A DNA stretch of 61,011 nucleotides, from the NCBI GenBank assembly GCA_009781855.1, contig WQUY01000003.1, positions 1 to 61,011 of the forward strand. Reading direction: 5' to 3'. The notes under the pieces are model-generated. The model searched no databases. It was not told the DNA's origin and saw only the letters and a program-made list of their open reading frames with translations. Shown piece by piece: positions 1-8,036 of this stretch. The position numbers and the translations under genes were made by a program. Within the stretch, counting starts at the first letter, position 1; every line of letters starts with the position of its first letter. Source of the DNA: Oscillospiraceae bacterium. Lineage in GTDB: Bacteria; Bacillota; Clostridia; Oscillospirales; Oscillospiraceae.

Positions 1-265
1 GTCACAATTCTCATCCAAGCAACCATCGCATACGTCGCACAGGTCACAGTCGCAAGTGCCAACAACCGGACAATCACAAGGGGTGCACTCATCACAGTCA
101 CAATTCTCATCTAAGCAACCATCACAGATGTCGCACAGGTCACAGTCGCAAGTGCCAACAACCGGACAATCACAAGGGGTGCACTCATCACAGTCACAAT
201 TCTCATCTAAGCAACCATCACAGATGTCGCACACATCACACTCGCAAGGCTCGCCGCCGCCATTG
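1..265 (-). repeat. 96-bp tandem repeat encoding a 32-aa Cys/Asp-rich unit
   Basis: Units start at 1, 97 and 193. The period is exactly 96 bp, so it stays in frame. Units 2 and 3 are identical for about 40 bp and then diverge at the array border; units 1 and 2 differ at a few bases. Each encoded unit has ten Cys and about ten acidic residues, with cores such as CDICDGCLDENCDCDEC. The array continues beyond the window, so its copy number is unknown. Confidence 0.92.
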
Positions 266-3200
266 TCATCTGGGTTATGCAACACAACTTCAAGCCTCTG
301 GTTAAATACAACGATGCTAAAGTCAATAAATTCCCATGGGGCATTTCTATTTACGTCAATCATCGTTATCTCATCGCCTGTTATCGGGCGCAAGAGAATC
401 AGATGTAATGCACATGCTCCGGTGTCCCTATTTGTTGCAACCATGGTGCTTGTTGCCGAACGTGGTATTGGTGTATTGACACCATCAAACTGTGTCCACA
501 TGCGAATCGTACCCCCGGCAGCAAGTGACGCATTCGGAGTGCTTGGGCTGCCCTCCGGCCCATTGTTAAAGATGTTTAGACCAAACCAACCCGGGAACAG
601 GTCATTGACCAGAAGCACTGTCACAGTTTGACCATATACTGTCATGGAGAATGTAATAGTCTCCCATGGCATATATTTACGTGCATCAATAGAGCGAACC
701 AATCCATCAACATAGTTGACACGGATAAACTGCATCGCAACATTGCCGTCTTGATCAACAGCGGTCATCGCTGTATACGGTACATCAGCATCTACATCCA
801 TAAGCCGTGTCCACATACGAATCAGTCCGGCATTTTGTAAGCTTTCGTTGGGGCGCGGGTATTGTGCTCCGCCCGGGCCATTATTAAATATATGAAGACT
901 AAAGTATCTGCTGTTGACCAACAATATTTCATAATCTTCGCCACACACGGTTATGGTGAGTGTAATCGTTTGCCAGGGCGCATTTTTGTTTACATCAATA
1001 TTGACAAAGTAATCTGCCCAGCCTGTACCGTCAACCCACTGTCTATTCACAGTTACAAACTGCATAGCATTACCGAAATCTTGATCAAGCGCCACTATGG
1101 TATCTGCTACCGCAAGTGGTATATTAGTGCCCACTCCGTCAAACTGCGGCCACATACGGATTGTGCCGCTTGCCGCTAAGCCTGGATTCGCTGTGGAGGG
1201 CGCCCCACCCGGGCCGTTGTTGAAAATGCCAAAACCAAATTCCGGACACGCACTGCAATCTTGACATTCACCGCAATCCGGACAAGGATTACATACCTTG
1301 AAATCTCCATTATGCAGCACAACATGAAGCGTTTGACCAAATACAGTTATTTCGAGATCAATAAACTCCCAAGCACTATCTTTAACGACATCAATGCGAT
1401 TGAGGTATTCTACCCAACCTGTACCATCTACCCACATCCTGCTTATAATCAAAAAATCTCGAGCACATGCACCGGTTTCTCTTACAGTAGCCTCTATGGT
1501 ACTTGCAAATGCAAATGGAATACGCATATTTGTGCCACCAAGCTGAGTCCACATGCGAATTATTCCGTTGGCGGCATGACCTGCATGAGGTCTGGAGGGA
1601 CAACCCCGTGGACCGTTATTGTAAATATCGAAAGATAAGAATCTGCTGTTGACCAACAATACAGAATGCTCTTCGCCGCACACGGTTATGGTGAGTGTAA
1701 TGGTTTGCCAAGGGGCATTTTTGTTTACATCGATGAAGTTAAAGCGATCTACCCAACCTTCACCTGCTACCCACATTTGGTTTATGCTCACAAAATCATC
1801 CATGACACAGTTGCCTTCTTGATCAACAGCCTCCACGGTAGCTGCTGCACCGGACAAAGACAGAGGTCTATTGTTACCGTCGGCTGTCGTGCCAAAGCCC
1901 GGCCACAGGCGAATCGTGCCTGAACTTGCTAAACCGGGGTTCGGTCTGGACGTAGAACCACCGGGGCCATTATTAAAGATGTCAAAGCGGAAGTCTAAAC
2001 ATACACTGCAATCTTCACACGCACCGCAATCAGGACACAAATTACAGGGGAATCCCGAGTTGGCATCACAACAGTCACATACAGCAAAGAGCGGATTATC
2101 ACCATTAAGCGAGAATTCAACTCTGTGTTGTACCAAACAACAATAATCAAATGTTACCACTGCGTCCCTAAAGTTGGGATAGTCGATGAGTAACCAGATT
2201 ACATCGCTCTCTTGAGCAGCATTTACAATCCAACCATTAGATTGCATACGTACGTTAGAAACACCCTGAGGGACTGTTATATAATCAAAATATGCAGAAA
2301 GGTCAACATATAGATATTCATAACCATCATCGTAGCCCTCAGAAGTCATTCTGGAAAGTGGGAAGAAGCCGGTTCTGCTCAAACGTACTTCATATGCTCT
2401 GTTATTGAAAACGGTGAAAGCGTTTCCGTCCACTTCACAGGCAATAACGCCATTGTCTACCCAGTTGCTGCCAAAACCGCCGCCCACAACACCGAGCGTA
2501 TTGCCTGCAACCGGCACGCCCCGCACATAGAGTTGTATCACAGGTGCGTCAATTACATAAACGCCGTCGGCTGTTATTTCGCGGCTATAAACCAATCCGT
2601 CTCTGAGTGCTCTTACGACAGTTGCACCAAGTGCATCAAACGCAACAGAATCATCAAATGGGCCTCCGGCAAGAGTCTGCCAAGTACCTGTCCAATATTG
2701 CACAATCATGTTTTCCATGCCGGGGAAATTAAAGGTTATACGGCCTGCGAGTGCACAGACACACTCTTCACAATGTACACAACGTCCGCAAAGGTCACAA
2801 AAACTGCAAACTCTCCATTGACATTCATCACAACAAATCAAAAAGTCGCAGTCACAAAGCTCATGAAAGTGATTAATCAGTGTTACCGATTGGGGTTCAA
2901 ACCCATCTATCAATACTACAAGCGTCATTTCTTCCCATGGGAATGATGTTATCCCTTGCGCCGCACGATCTCCGATAGCAAGCGTATTGGCAGGCAATGA
3001 GCGTCCAAAAGCAACTGAAATCTGATTGGCGTTAACTAAACGAATCAAGCCTAATTCAATGGCACATCTTCCATCATTCAAGGTTGCAGACTCTAGCTCG
3101 GTAATTATACTTTCATTTGCCCATCTATAACCAGTTCCACCGATATGTGCCGGGCGCGAACCATAAGCAAAAATTTGACTCCACAGGCGAATTGTTCCGC

Positions 3201-3429
3201 CATTGTATAGATCCAGATTAGCCCCTGCACCAGTGCCTTCTGCGTTGAACTTGTTAAAACGGAAGTCACCCACCTCGGGTGTGGAAAGTGCTTCGATTTC
3301 TAAAACTGCCGACTCGGCCAGTGGTGGTTGCACCTCCACCGCCATTGCGGGGAACGCGGATGATGTCATCATCGTGATTACAACAATTATTGCGAGTAAC
3401 TTTCTCAATCCCTGTTTTTTCATTTTCAA
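1..3429 (-). CDS. secreted modular Cys-rich repeat protein, C-terminus beyond window
   Basis: An uninterrupted minus-strand frame of more than 1,140 codons runs off the left edge without a stop. It begins with a Sec-type signal peptide (MKKQGLRKLL, a hydrophobic stretch, then FPAMA). GGAGG lies 6 nt before an in-frame TTG at 3429 and 12 nt before the ATG at 3423, so TTG is preferred; the ATG is the alternative. After an N-terminal region come Cys clusters of CxxC type, then five tandem modules of about 110-135 residues that each begin near IFNNGP and contain GTIRMW and DVNKNAPW. The C-terminal part is a 32-residue Cys/Asp-rich repeat. I recognise no enzyme domain. A cell-surface or secreted structural or metal-binding role is inference. 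Several plus-strand frames across this region are shadows. Confidence 0.85.
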   Translation of the reverse strand, partial: MKMKKQGLRKLLAIIVVITMMTSSAFPAMAVEVQPPLAESAVLEIEALSTPEVGDFRFNKFNAEGTGAGANLDLYNGGTIRLWSQIFAYGSRPAHIGGTGYRWANESIITELESATLNDGRCAIELGLIRLVNANQISVAFGRSLPANTLAIGDRAAQGITSFPWEEMTLVVLIDGFEPQSVTLINHFHELCDCDFLICCDECQWRVCSFCDLCGRCVHCEECVCALAGRITFNFPGMENMIVQYWTGTWQTLAGGPFDDSVAFDALGATVVRALRDGLVYSREITADGVYVIDAPVIQLYVRGVPVAGNTLGVVGGGFGSNWVDNGVIACEVDGNAFTVFNNRAYEVRLSRTGFFPLSRMTSEGYDDGYEYLYVDLSAYFDYITVPQGVSNVRMQSNGWIVNAAQESDVIWLLIDYPNFRDAVVTFDYCCLVQHRVEFSLNGDNPLFAVCDCCDANSGFPCNLCPDCGACEDCSVCLDFRFDIFNNGPGGSTSRPNPGLASSGTIRLWPGFGTTADGNNRPLSLSGAAATVEAVDQEGNCVMDDFVSINQMWVAGEGWVDRFNFIDVNKNAPWQTITLTITVCGEEHSVLLVNSRFLSFDIYNNGPRGCPSRPHAGHAANGIIRMWTQLGGTNMRIPFAFASTIEATVRETGACARDFLIISRMWVDGTGWVEYLNRIDVVKDSAWEFIDLEITVFGQTLHVVLHNGDFKVCNPCPDCGECQDCSACPEFGFGIFNNGPGGAPSTANPGLAASGTIRMWPQFDGVGTNIPLAVADTIVALDQDFGNAMQFVTVNRQWVDGTGWADYFVNIDVNKNAPWQTITLTITVCGEDYEILLVNSRYFSLHIFNNGPGGAQYPRPNESLQNAGLIRMWTRLMDVDADVPYTAMTAVDQDGNVAMQFIRVNYVDGLVRSIDARKYMPWETITFSMTVYGQTVTVLLVNDLFPGWFGLNIFNNGPEGSPSTPNASLAAGGTIRMWTQFDGVNTPIPRSATSTMVATNRDTGACALHLILLRPITGDEITMIDVNRNAPWEFIDFSIVVFNQRLEVVLHNPDDNGGGEPCECDVCDICDGCLDENCDCDECTPCDCPVVGTCDCDLCDICDGCLDENCDCDECTPCDCPVVGTCDCDLCDVCDGCLDENCD
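270..1992 (-). repeat. five tandem ~110-135-aa protein modules (IFNNGP modules)
   Basis: Module starts, marked by an F-x-I-F/Y-N-N-G-P motif, lie near 1990, 1640, 1238, 905 and 586 on the minus strand. Each has GTIRMW about 25 residues later, then a V-N-x-x-W-V-D-G stretch, DVNKNAPW, and a hydrophobic strand ending VLLVN. A Cys-rich linker (CPDCGECQDCSAC type) precedes modules 1 and 3. Sequence identity is moderate, so these are diverged protein modules, not recent DNA duplications. Confidence 0.8.
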
Positions 3430-3498
3430 CTTGAACCTCCAAATCTAAAATTAAAATTTACAGTAAATTTACAACGTTCCAATGTAAGAATATAGCAA

Positions 3499-3528
3499 AA
3501 CATATCATTTAAGTCCATATTTTGTCAA
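3499..3528 (-). promoter_or_regulatory. sigma-A type promoter of the surface-protein gene
   Basis: On the minus strand TTGACA (3528-3523), an 18-bp spacer and TATGTT (3504-3499) give a good vegetative promoter about 70 bp upstream of the start codon. The 21-bp direct repeats at 3530-3588 abut its -35 box. Confidence 0.6.
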
Positions 3529-3529
3529 C

Positions 3530-3588
3530 AACTTGCGTAAAATTGAGGGTAAGTTGCGCAAAAACGAGGGTAAGTTGCAAAAAGATAG
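3530..3588. promoter_or_regulatory. 21-bp-period direct repeats, possible LytTR-type operator
   Basis: Units start at 3530, 3551 and 3572 with a period of exactly 21 bp. TAAGTTGCG at 3550 and TAAGTTGCA at 3571 are 9-mers separated by 12 bp; a degenerate AACTTGCG lies at 3530. LytTR-family regulators bind two direct 9-bp boxes 12 bp apart, and these boxes fit that layout and its core GTT. The repeats sit directly upstream of the -35 box at 3528. Identification of the regulator is inference. Confidence 0.45.
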
Positions 3589-3664
3589 AAAATCTGTGCA
3601 ATATTTAGATGATGAAAAACGCAGGGAAAGCCATGAACAATCTGCCGATCAGACGCTACATGCT

Positions 3665-3708
3665 ACAGTTCAGAGCTCAGCGGCTCGACCGAGTACCCAC
3701 TGAACTGT
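3665..3708. repeat. inverted repeat ACAGTTCAG / CTGAACTGT
   Basis: Perfect 9-bp arms lie at 3665-3673 and 3700-3708 around a 26-nt loop that itself contains a short GCTCGACCGAGT-like stem. No T-tract follows. It lies in the 600-bp gap between the surface-protein gene and the next gene. I see no coding region in 3430-4030: it holds the promoter and operator, this hairpin and the dispersed repeat at 3789-3945. Confidence 0.5.
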
Positions 3709-3788
3709 AACTGCTGCGTTGCAAATGATGAAAGCAATTCAAATTTGATATTGTGACACAAGCAGTAATATGATATTCTTTAAACTGA

Positions 3789-3945
3789 TATAAAAGGTAT
3801 TAACCCCAGGGCAGAGCCCTGGACCCCGCACTTCGTGCGTGTTGCGCGGCAAAGACCGCGCGGTTTTGAACCTTGTGAAATCTGCGCTCGTTCGGTCATG
3901 ACCGAGCCAAGCTCGGTCGCGACGCTCTCTTCGCTTGATTATAAA
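3789..3945 (+). repeat. dispersed structured repeat, long copy
   Basis: About 157 bp from TATAAAAGGTATTAACCCC to TTGATTATAAA. The reverse complement of 41727-41845 matches it closely along its length, except for about 38 bp present only here. It contains several nested palindromes: CCAGGGCAGAGCCCTGG, GCACTTCGTGC, GCGCGGCAAAGACCGCGC and a TCGGTCATGACCGA core. There is no coding capacity. It is probably a REP- or MITE-like intergenic element. Confidence 0.85.
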
Positions 3946-4030
3946 ACCATGCCGGGTGCCGGATTTGCTCCGACGCCCAACAGACCAATAAAAGATTATT
4001 AATGAGCAAACACGAAAGGAAACTGCATTA

Positions 4031-4789
4031 ATGAAGGGATTTATCGACCGGCTTCTGCGTAATCCGATAACATTCGAGATTACGTCGATTTTTGTTTATG
4101 CGTTTTACTGCATAGTTTTTTCGGTTGCGACAATCCCATCAGCATTACTGATTCACTGGGGAATCCGGTTTGTTGGAAGCAGCGTCCTCATGTTTTTTGT
4201 GTTTATTGTGATATGTTTTTTTGCATTTTATATTTTTCTGGTTTTTTCAACAATTGTGGTTGGATTTGCGGAGCGTGTACTTACTCTGGGACTCCGGCCT
4301 GGGGCATATTCAACTGACTCACCGGTCTTCTTTCGCTGGCTCGTTTATTCAGGACTCCACCTGTGGGCGGTGAATATTGTTCTGCCATTTTTACGAGGAA
4401 ACAATTGGATTAAGATATATTTGAGAATTGCCGGTGCAAAAATCGGCAAGGAAGTATTTATAAATACAAAGGATTTTTATGATTCTTATTTGCTCAAAAT
4501 AGAGGACAATGTAATTATTGGTGGAGAGTCGTTTGTCAATTGCCATATTTTTGAGGATGGGCATTTGATATTGGGGGAAATCATAATTGGAGAGGGCACG
4601 ACAGTCGGTGCAAAAGCATATTTGACACCGGGAACAAAAACCGGAAAAAATAGTAGAATAGGAATGTATACTTACCTGCGCCGCAACACCGATGTTGGTG
4701 ATGGTGAGGCGCTGATTGCATCACCCGGAATGAGCAGACGACAAATCGTAAAGATTATGCGCATGAACGGCAGGGATAACAAGCATTAA
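4031..4789 (+). CDS. membrane-anchored hexapeptide-repeat (LbH) acyltransferase-like protein
   Basis: A 252-residue protein. Hydrophobic segments at about residues 18-45 and 50-80 look like membrane spans, and another hydrophobic patch lies near 105-125. From about residue 130 the sequence has the imperfect hexapeptide pattern of left-handed beta-helix proteins (IAGAKIGKEVFIN, IGGESFVNCHIF, IGEGTTVGAKAYL). This arrangement resembles the C-terminal region of Pls/PosA-type NRPS proteins, where a transmembrane part precedes an LbH domain; that family link is from memory and uncertain. Here it stands alone with no adenylation domain nearby. The acyl donor and acceptor are unknown. AGGAAACTGCATTA precedes the ATG. 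Confidence 0.65.
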   Translation: MKGFIDRLLRNPITFEITSIFVYAFYCIVFSVATIPSALLIHWGIRFVGSSVLMFFVFIVICFFAFYIFLVFSTIVVGFAERVLTLGLRPGAYSTDSPVFFRWLVYSGLHLWAVNIVLPFLRGNNWIKIYLRIAGAKIGKEVFINTKDFYDSYLLKIEDNVIIGGESFVNCHIFEDGHLILGEIIIGEGTTVGAKAYLTPGTKTGKNSRIGMYTYLRRNTDVGDGEALIASPGMSRRQIVKIMRMNGRDNKH

Positions 4790-4819
4790 GCTGACGGGAA
4801 TTCGACGCCCATCAGCTTA
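4787..4819. terminator. shared hairpin between convergent genes
   Basis: TAAGCTGA (4787-4794) pairs with TCAGCTTA (4812-4819), with an inner GGG/CCC pair. The arms contain the stop codon of the upstream plus-strand gene and that of the minus-strand response regulator. A short T-poor tail makes it a weak intrinsic terminator. Related elements lie at 18371 and 53426. Confidence 0.5.
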
Positions 4820-5419
4820 AGCTTGATAATAAACAATCCCAAGTTGGGTACGGTTTGTTACGTTAAGTTTTTCCATAATGACAACAATATTGTTGCGCAC
4901 TGTTCCTTCGCTGAGGAAGAGCTGTGCAGCGATTTCTTTGTTTGTGAGGCCTTGTGCGACAAGGCGTGCAATGTCGCGCTCTCTTTGCGTCAACTCTTGA
5001 AGCGCTGGGTTTTCGGTTGCTGCGAGGTTTTTTAACACATCCGCACCAAGCACACCTGTGCCATCAACCATAATGCGCAGTTTCCCCGCGATATCTGATA
5101 TTTTATCAGTCTTGATTAAATATCCATCTGCTCCGGCGGTAAGCGCTTGCTGGATGTTTGCTTTGTCGTCGAAAGTAGTAAGCATCATGATTCGTATTTG
5201 TGGGTAGCGCTGCTTGATGAGTCTTGTGGCGGCGATACCATCGACTCCCGGCATCCGTATGTCCATGAGGAGCATGTCCGGAGTAAGGGTTTTGCAGAGT
5301 TCAATCGCCTCAGCCCCGTCAGATGCAGTGCCGACAACAGTGATGTCGGATGCTCTCGAAAGGGTGAGCGAAAGGGACTTGCGAATCAAGGCATCGTCAT
5401 CTACTATCAATAGTTTCAT
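4817..5419 (-). CDS. LuxR/NarL-family response regulator (LnrK-like)
   Basis: A 200-residue two-domain regulator. The receiver domain starts MKLLIVDDDA; the acceptor Asp is in LLMDIRMPGVDG near residue 54; the conserved Thr is in MLTTFDD and the Lys in GYLIKTD. The C-terminal helix-turn-helix (LTQRERDIARLVAQGLTNKE...LSEGTVRNN) is typical of the NarL/LuxR class. The frame is open further upstream, but GGAGG lies 7 nt before the ATG at 5419, which fixes the start. It follows the histidine kinase gene by 63 nt and ends the exporter operon. It probably controls that operon through the palindrome near 9050. Confidence 0.9.
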   Translation of the reverse strand: MKLLIVDDDALIRKSLSLTLSRASDITVVGTASDGAEAIELCKTLTPDMLLMDIRMPGVDGIAATRLIKQRYPQIRIMMLTTFDDKANIQQALTAGADGYLIKTDKISDIAGKLRIMVDGTGVLGADVLKNLAATENPALQELTQRERDIARLVAQGLTNKEIAAQLFLSEGTVRNNIVVIMEKLNVTNRTQLGIVYYQA

Positions 5420-5482
5420 ACTTAATCCTCCGGATTTTAAGCATCTCAATGAGGTTCCGAGCCACGCCCGGAGTGACGAGGG

Positions 5483-6559
5483 TTATACCGATTGGGAGAT
5501 TAACGGCACCACGCACACGACTCGGAATATCTCGCCTGCATCAACTGATAAATTGCCTCCCGCAGCGGTGGCTCGATGTCGCATATTGCGCAGGCCGCTT
5601 CCAAGCAAACCGGTTGGATTTGTCGCACCATCATTTTCAACGCAAAGTCTGACTAAATGAGGAGTTACGTCAAGATTGACCTTGACATAACTTGCGGCTG
5701 AGTGACGCGCTGTGTTTGTAAGACACTCATTGAGGCAAGCTTCAAGAATATTCCAGATATAAACAGGGATTTTTGTTGTATCGCCATATGCGTTAAACGC
5801 AACATCATATTTTGGGAATCGGCGGCAGATGTCATGCAGCGCTTCCGTACCCAGAGCCATAACGACAGACAAGTTGTGAACGGTGTCGCGAATTTTGCCG
5901 GTACCGATATTCAGACGTTCGAGCGCAGCATCATATAATTCGAGTGCGTCCGGGTCTGCACCGTCGAGCAAAACCCGTGCCGTTTGCAAAGACATATATG
6001 CGGCTATAATTTCATGCCCTGCATTATCGTGAATATCCCTTGCAATTCTGGTGCGCTCTGCGACCACAGTCATCCGCTCAACTTGTGACAGCGCTGCGGT
6101 CAGTTCTGATTGCAGCGCTTCGAGTGCATAGTATTTGCCTGCGGATTTGTCGAGTGCAACGAGCTTTTTCTGCTGTTCACGATGCCACATGTTCAGTAGA
6201 ACCCCAGATAATGCTGAGTATGCGAAAATGGTGGTCAACAATGGGTCGAAGCTTTGCAATAAATACAGTCCTGCAAACACCGCCCAATATAAGCCGAAGA
6301 ACATAGCGGAAAATAGTGGGATTGCTATTGCGTATTGCGCATAATCAAAGTGAAAAGCCAGTATGATGCATAATATGATATCCGCAGCAACTGTCGGGTT
6401 AAGCTTTGGTATGCGCCAGCGCAGCAAAGTAAGTGTGATAAGAGGTAACAACAGGAAATAGCCTATTATTTCCCCGCTGTTGACCCAAAGCGTGAAAATC
6501 AGGCTAAATCCAATGATTAGGCATATTCTGAAACAATTCCGAGGTGTCAGAAAAGTCAA
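5483..6559 (-). CDS. membrane sensor histidine kinase, HisKA_3 family (LnrJ-like)
   Basis: A 358-residue kinase. The first ~125 residues are hydrophobic, with five or six probable membrane spans and no extracellular domain of any size, as in kinases that sense envelope stress or a transporter. The dimerisation and phosphoacceptor box is RIARDIHDNAGH (His near residue 177). The N-box is ECLTNTARHS and the glycine box is GLLGSGLRNMRHRA, followed by a normal C-terminal end. It starts at TTG with GGAG 7 nt upstream. It lies 27 nt downstream of the last permease gene and is followed by its response regulator. Confidence 0.88.
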   Translation of the reverse strand: MTFLTPRNCFRICLIIGFSLIFTLWVNSGEIIGYFLLLPLITLTLLRWRIPKLNPTVAADIILCIILAFHFDYAQYAIAIPLFSAMFFGLYWAVFAGLYLLQSFDPLLTTIFAYSALSGVLLNMWHREQQKKLVALDKSAGKYYALEALQSELTAALSQVERMTVVAERTRIARDIHDNAGHEIIAAYMSLQTARVLLDGADPDALELYDAALERLNIGTGKIRDTVHNLSVVMALGTEALHDICRRFPKYDVAFNAYGDTTKIPVYIWNILEACLNECLTNTARHSAASYVKVNLDVTPHLVRLCVENDGATNPTGLLGSGLRNMRHRATAAGGNLSVDAGEIFRVVCVVPLISQSV

Positions 6560-6586
6560 TGTCTCTCTCCCTAGTGTGGCTCACCC

Positions 6587-7273
6587 CTACACAATTCTGC
6601 GTTTGCTGCCATAGAGCAGGAACGCTGCGGCGAACACAAGCATAGCTGCAATCGACGTCCAGAAAACTCCGTTTATGACACCGGTCTCTAAAACATAATG
6701 CAGCGCTCTTGCCGTCCAGTATGCAGGAAATATTGCGCCAATGTACTGAATGATACCGGGAAACACTTCTAGCGGGAAAATGAATCCGCTTAAAAACGCC
6801 ATTAAGGTCACAATAAACCCAAACCCCGCATTACTTGCGTCTTTACTCTTAAACAAGCAGTGCCACGCAAAAGCCATTGCGACGGATGCAAGAGTGAGTA
6901 CAGTATAGCACAGGAAGACTACAATTGAAAGTGTCAGACCCCAATCGTACAGGGCAACGCCGAGCAGCGATACTAATAGGACTTGTACAAGCAACGGAAC
7001 CATGCAAGCCAAAAGATTTTCTGTAAGATAGCGGCGCATTGTTATGGGGGCTGCCAAAATCCGGACAATTGCGCCATCTGTTTTGTCAGTGAGAATGCTG
7101 AGGCTCATCAGATATGCGCCGCTCATCACGGCAAATGCGATGAAGAAGAATCCGGTTGCTCCATCAATCCAAAACGGACGTATAAACATCAGTATTATCG
7201 GAATGATGCAGTTTACTGCCATGGATGCAGGGTTCCGAATGCCGCGGAGGAGTGCGTAGCGAAATATAATCAT
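6587..7273 (-). CDS. ABC-2 type exporter permease (LnrN-like)
   Basis: A 228-residue integral membrane protein with about six hydrophobic helices and the ABC-2 permease pattern: a short cytoplasmic N-terminus (FRYALLRGIRNP) and a central AAPITMRRYL segment before the third helix. Its ATG overlaps the stop codon of the upstream permease by 4 nt, so the two are translationally coupled and probably form a heterodimer. The ATPase is encoded first in the operon. Substrate is not evident; the linearmycin-type comparison rests on gene order and subunit types only. Confidence 0.85.
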   Translation of the reverse strand: MIIFRYALLRGIRNPASMAVNCIIPIILMFIRPFWIDGATGFFFIAFAVMSGAYLMSLSILTDKTDGAIVRILAAPITMRRYLTENLLACMVPLLVQVLLVSLLGVALYDWGLTLSIVVFLCYTVLTLASVAMAFAWHCLFKSKDASNAGFGFIVTLMAFLSGFIFPLEVFPGIIQYIGAIFPAYWTARALHYVLETGVINGVFWTSIAAMLVFAAAFLLYGSKRRIV

Positions 7274-8034
7274 AACGAGCGTCTCCTTCCAAGCAAATAA
7301 ACGATACCGCCCAAAACAACTGTCAAAGCAGCCAGGATGCCCACGTTAAATATAGCGCTGCTCATGTCGTCCAGAATTGGCCCGGCAAATAGTATTGCAC
7401 GGTATCCAAGTGAAATCGGGGTGGCGTAGGAGGTTATGAAAGTTGCAACCGGGCCGTCACCGAAAGAAACAAACAGCATTCCGCTTAAAAACATCATGAA
7501 AAACCCAAGTCCACCCATAATGCCGCTTGCAACCTTGCGTGTCGATACGGTAAGGGCTATCAGTGCGCCGATGAGCTGGCACATAATGGACGTCAGCAGC
7601 ACTACTGCGATAAAGATTAGGGGATTGCCCCAATATACATCAAAGAATATGGATGCCACAGTGAAAATAGCTACAGCTTGAACAACATTGAATATCCAAC
7701 AAGCTAATGAGCAACCTATGACAAAGGTGCGCTGCGTGACAGGTGTTGCATACAATCTGGAACTAATCGGGCCTCTGAGGTCATTATATATATTGTGGAT
7801 GATGAAGTCGCCGGAGAAAAATTGAAAAGACACCATGAACATTGCTGCCAGCAGTGTTGCTGTTGCAGCGAGGTCTACGGAATCAGATTCGCCTGCTAAG
7901 TTAACGAATCCAATAGCTCCGACCATGTTTAATACAATCAGGCCAACAGGTAATAGGAGAAAGAATATAATGCCCGACGGGTCGCTGAAATTTCTACGGA
8001 AATAGTGCTTGAATATGAGTGGAAGTCTGCTCAT
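7270..8034 (-). CDS. ABC-2 type exporter permease (LnrM-like)
   Basis: A 254-residue membrane protein. It has the N-terminal amphipathic region (FKHYFRRNFSDPSG), a first long helix, a large loop with GPISSRLYATPVTQRTF, and four further helices ending in a basic tail (LLGRRRSL). It begins 2 nt after the stop of the ATPase gene and overlaps the second permease gene by 4 nt. The pair with the ATPase is a complete three-gene exporter. Confidence 0.85.
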   Translation of the reverse strand: MSRLPLIFKHYFRRNFSDPSGIIFFLLLPVGLIVLNMVGAIGFVNLAGESDSVDLAATATLLAAMFMVSFQFFSGDFIIHNIYNDLRGPISSRLYATPVTQRTFVIGCSLACWIFNVVQAVAIFTVASIFFDVYWGNPLIFIAVVLLTSIMCQLIGALIALTVSTRKVASGIMGGLGFFMMFLSGMLFVSFGDGPVATFITSYATPISLGYRAILFAGPILDDMSSAIFNVGILAALTVVLGGIVYLLGRRRSL

Positions 8035-8036
8035 TT

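Noticed and set aside
1-265. CRISPR array
   Set aside because: The repeats are 96 bp, contiguous, in frame and coding, with no spacers or cas genes.
56-2946. Several plus-strand open frames of 70-190 codons
   Set aside because: They lie opposite the long minus-strand repeat gene, whose frame has a signal peptide, ribosome site and protein modules. The plus frames are repeat-driven shadows without ribosome sites.
5214-5660. 148-codon plus-strand frame
   Set aside because: It spans the response regulator-kinase junction on the opposite strand and has no family features.
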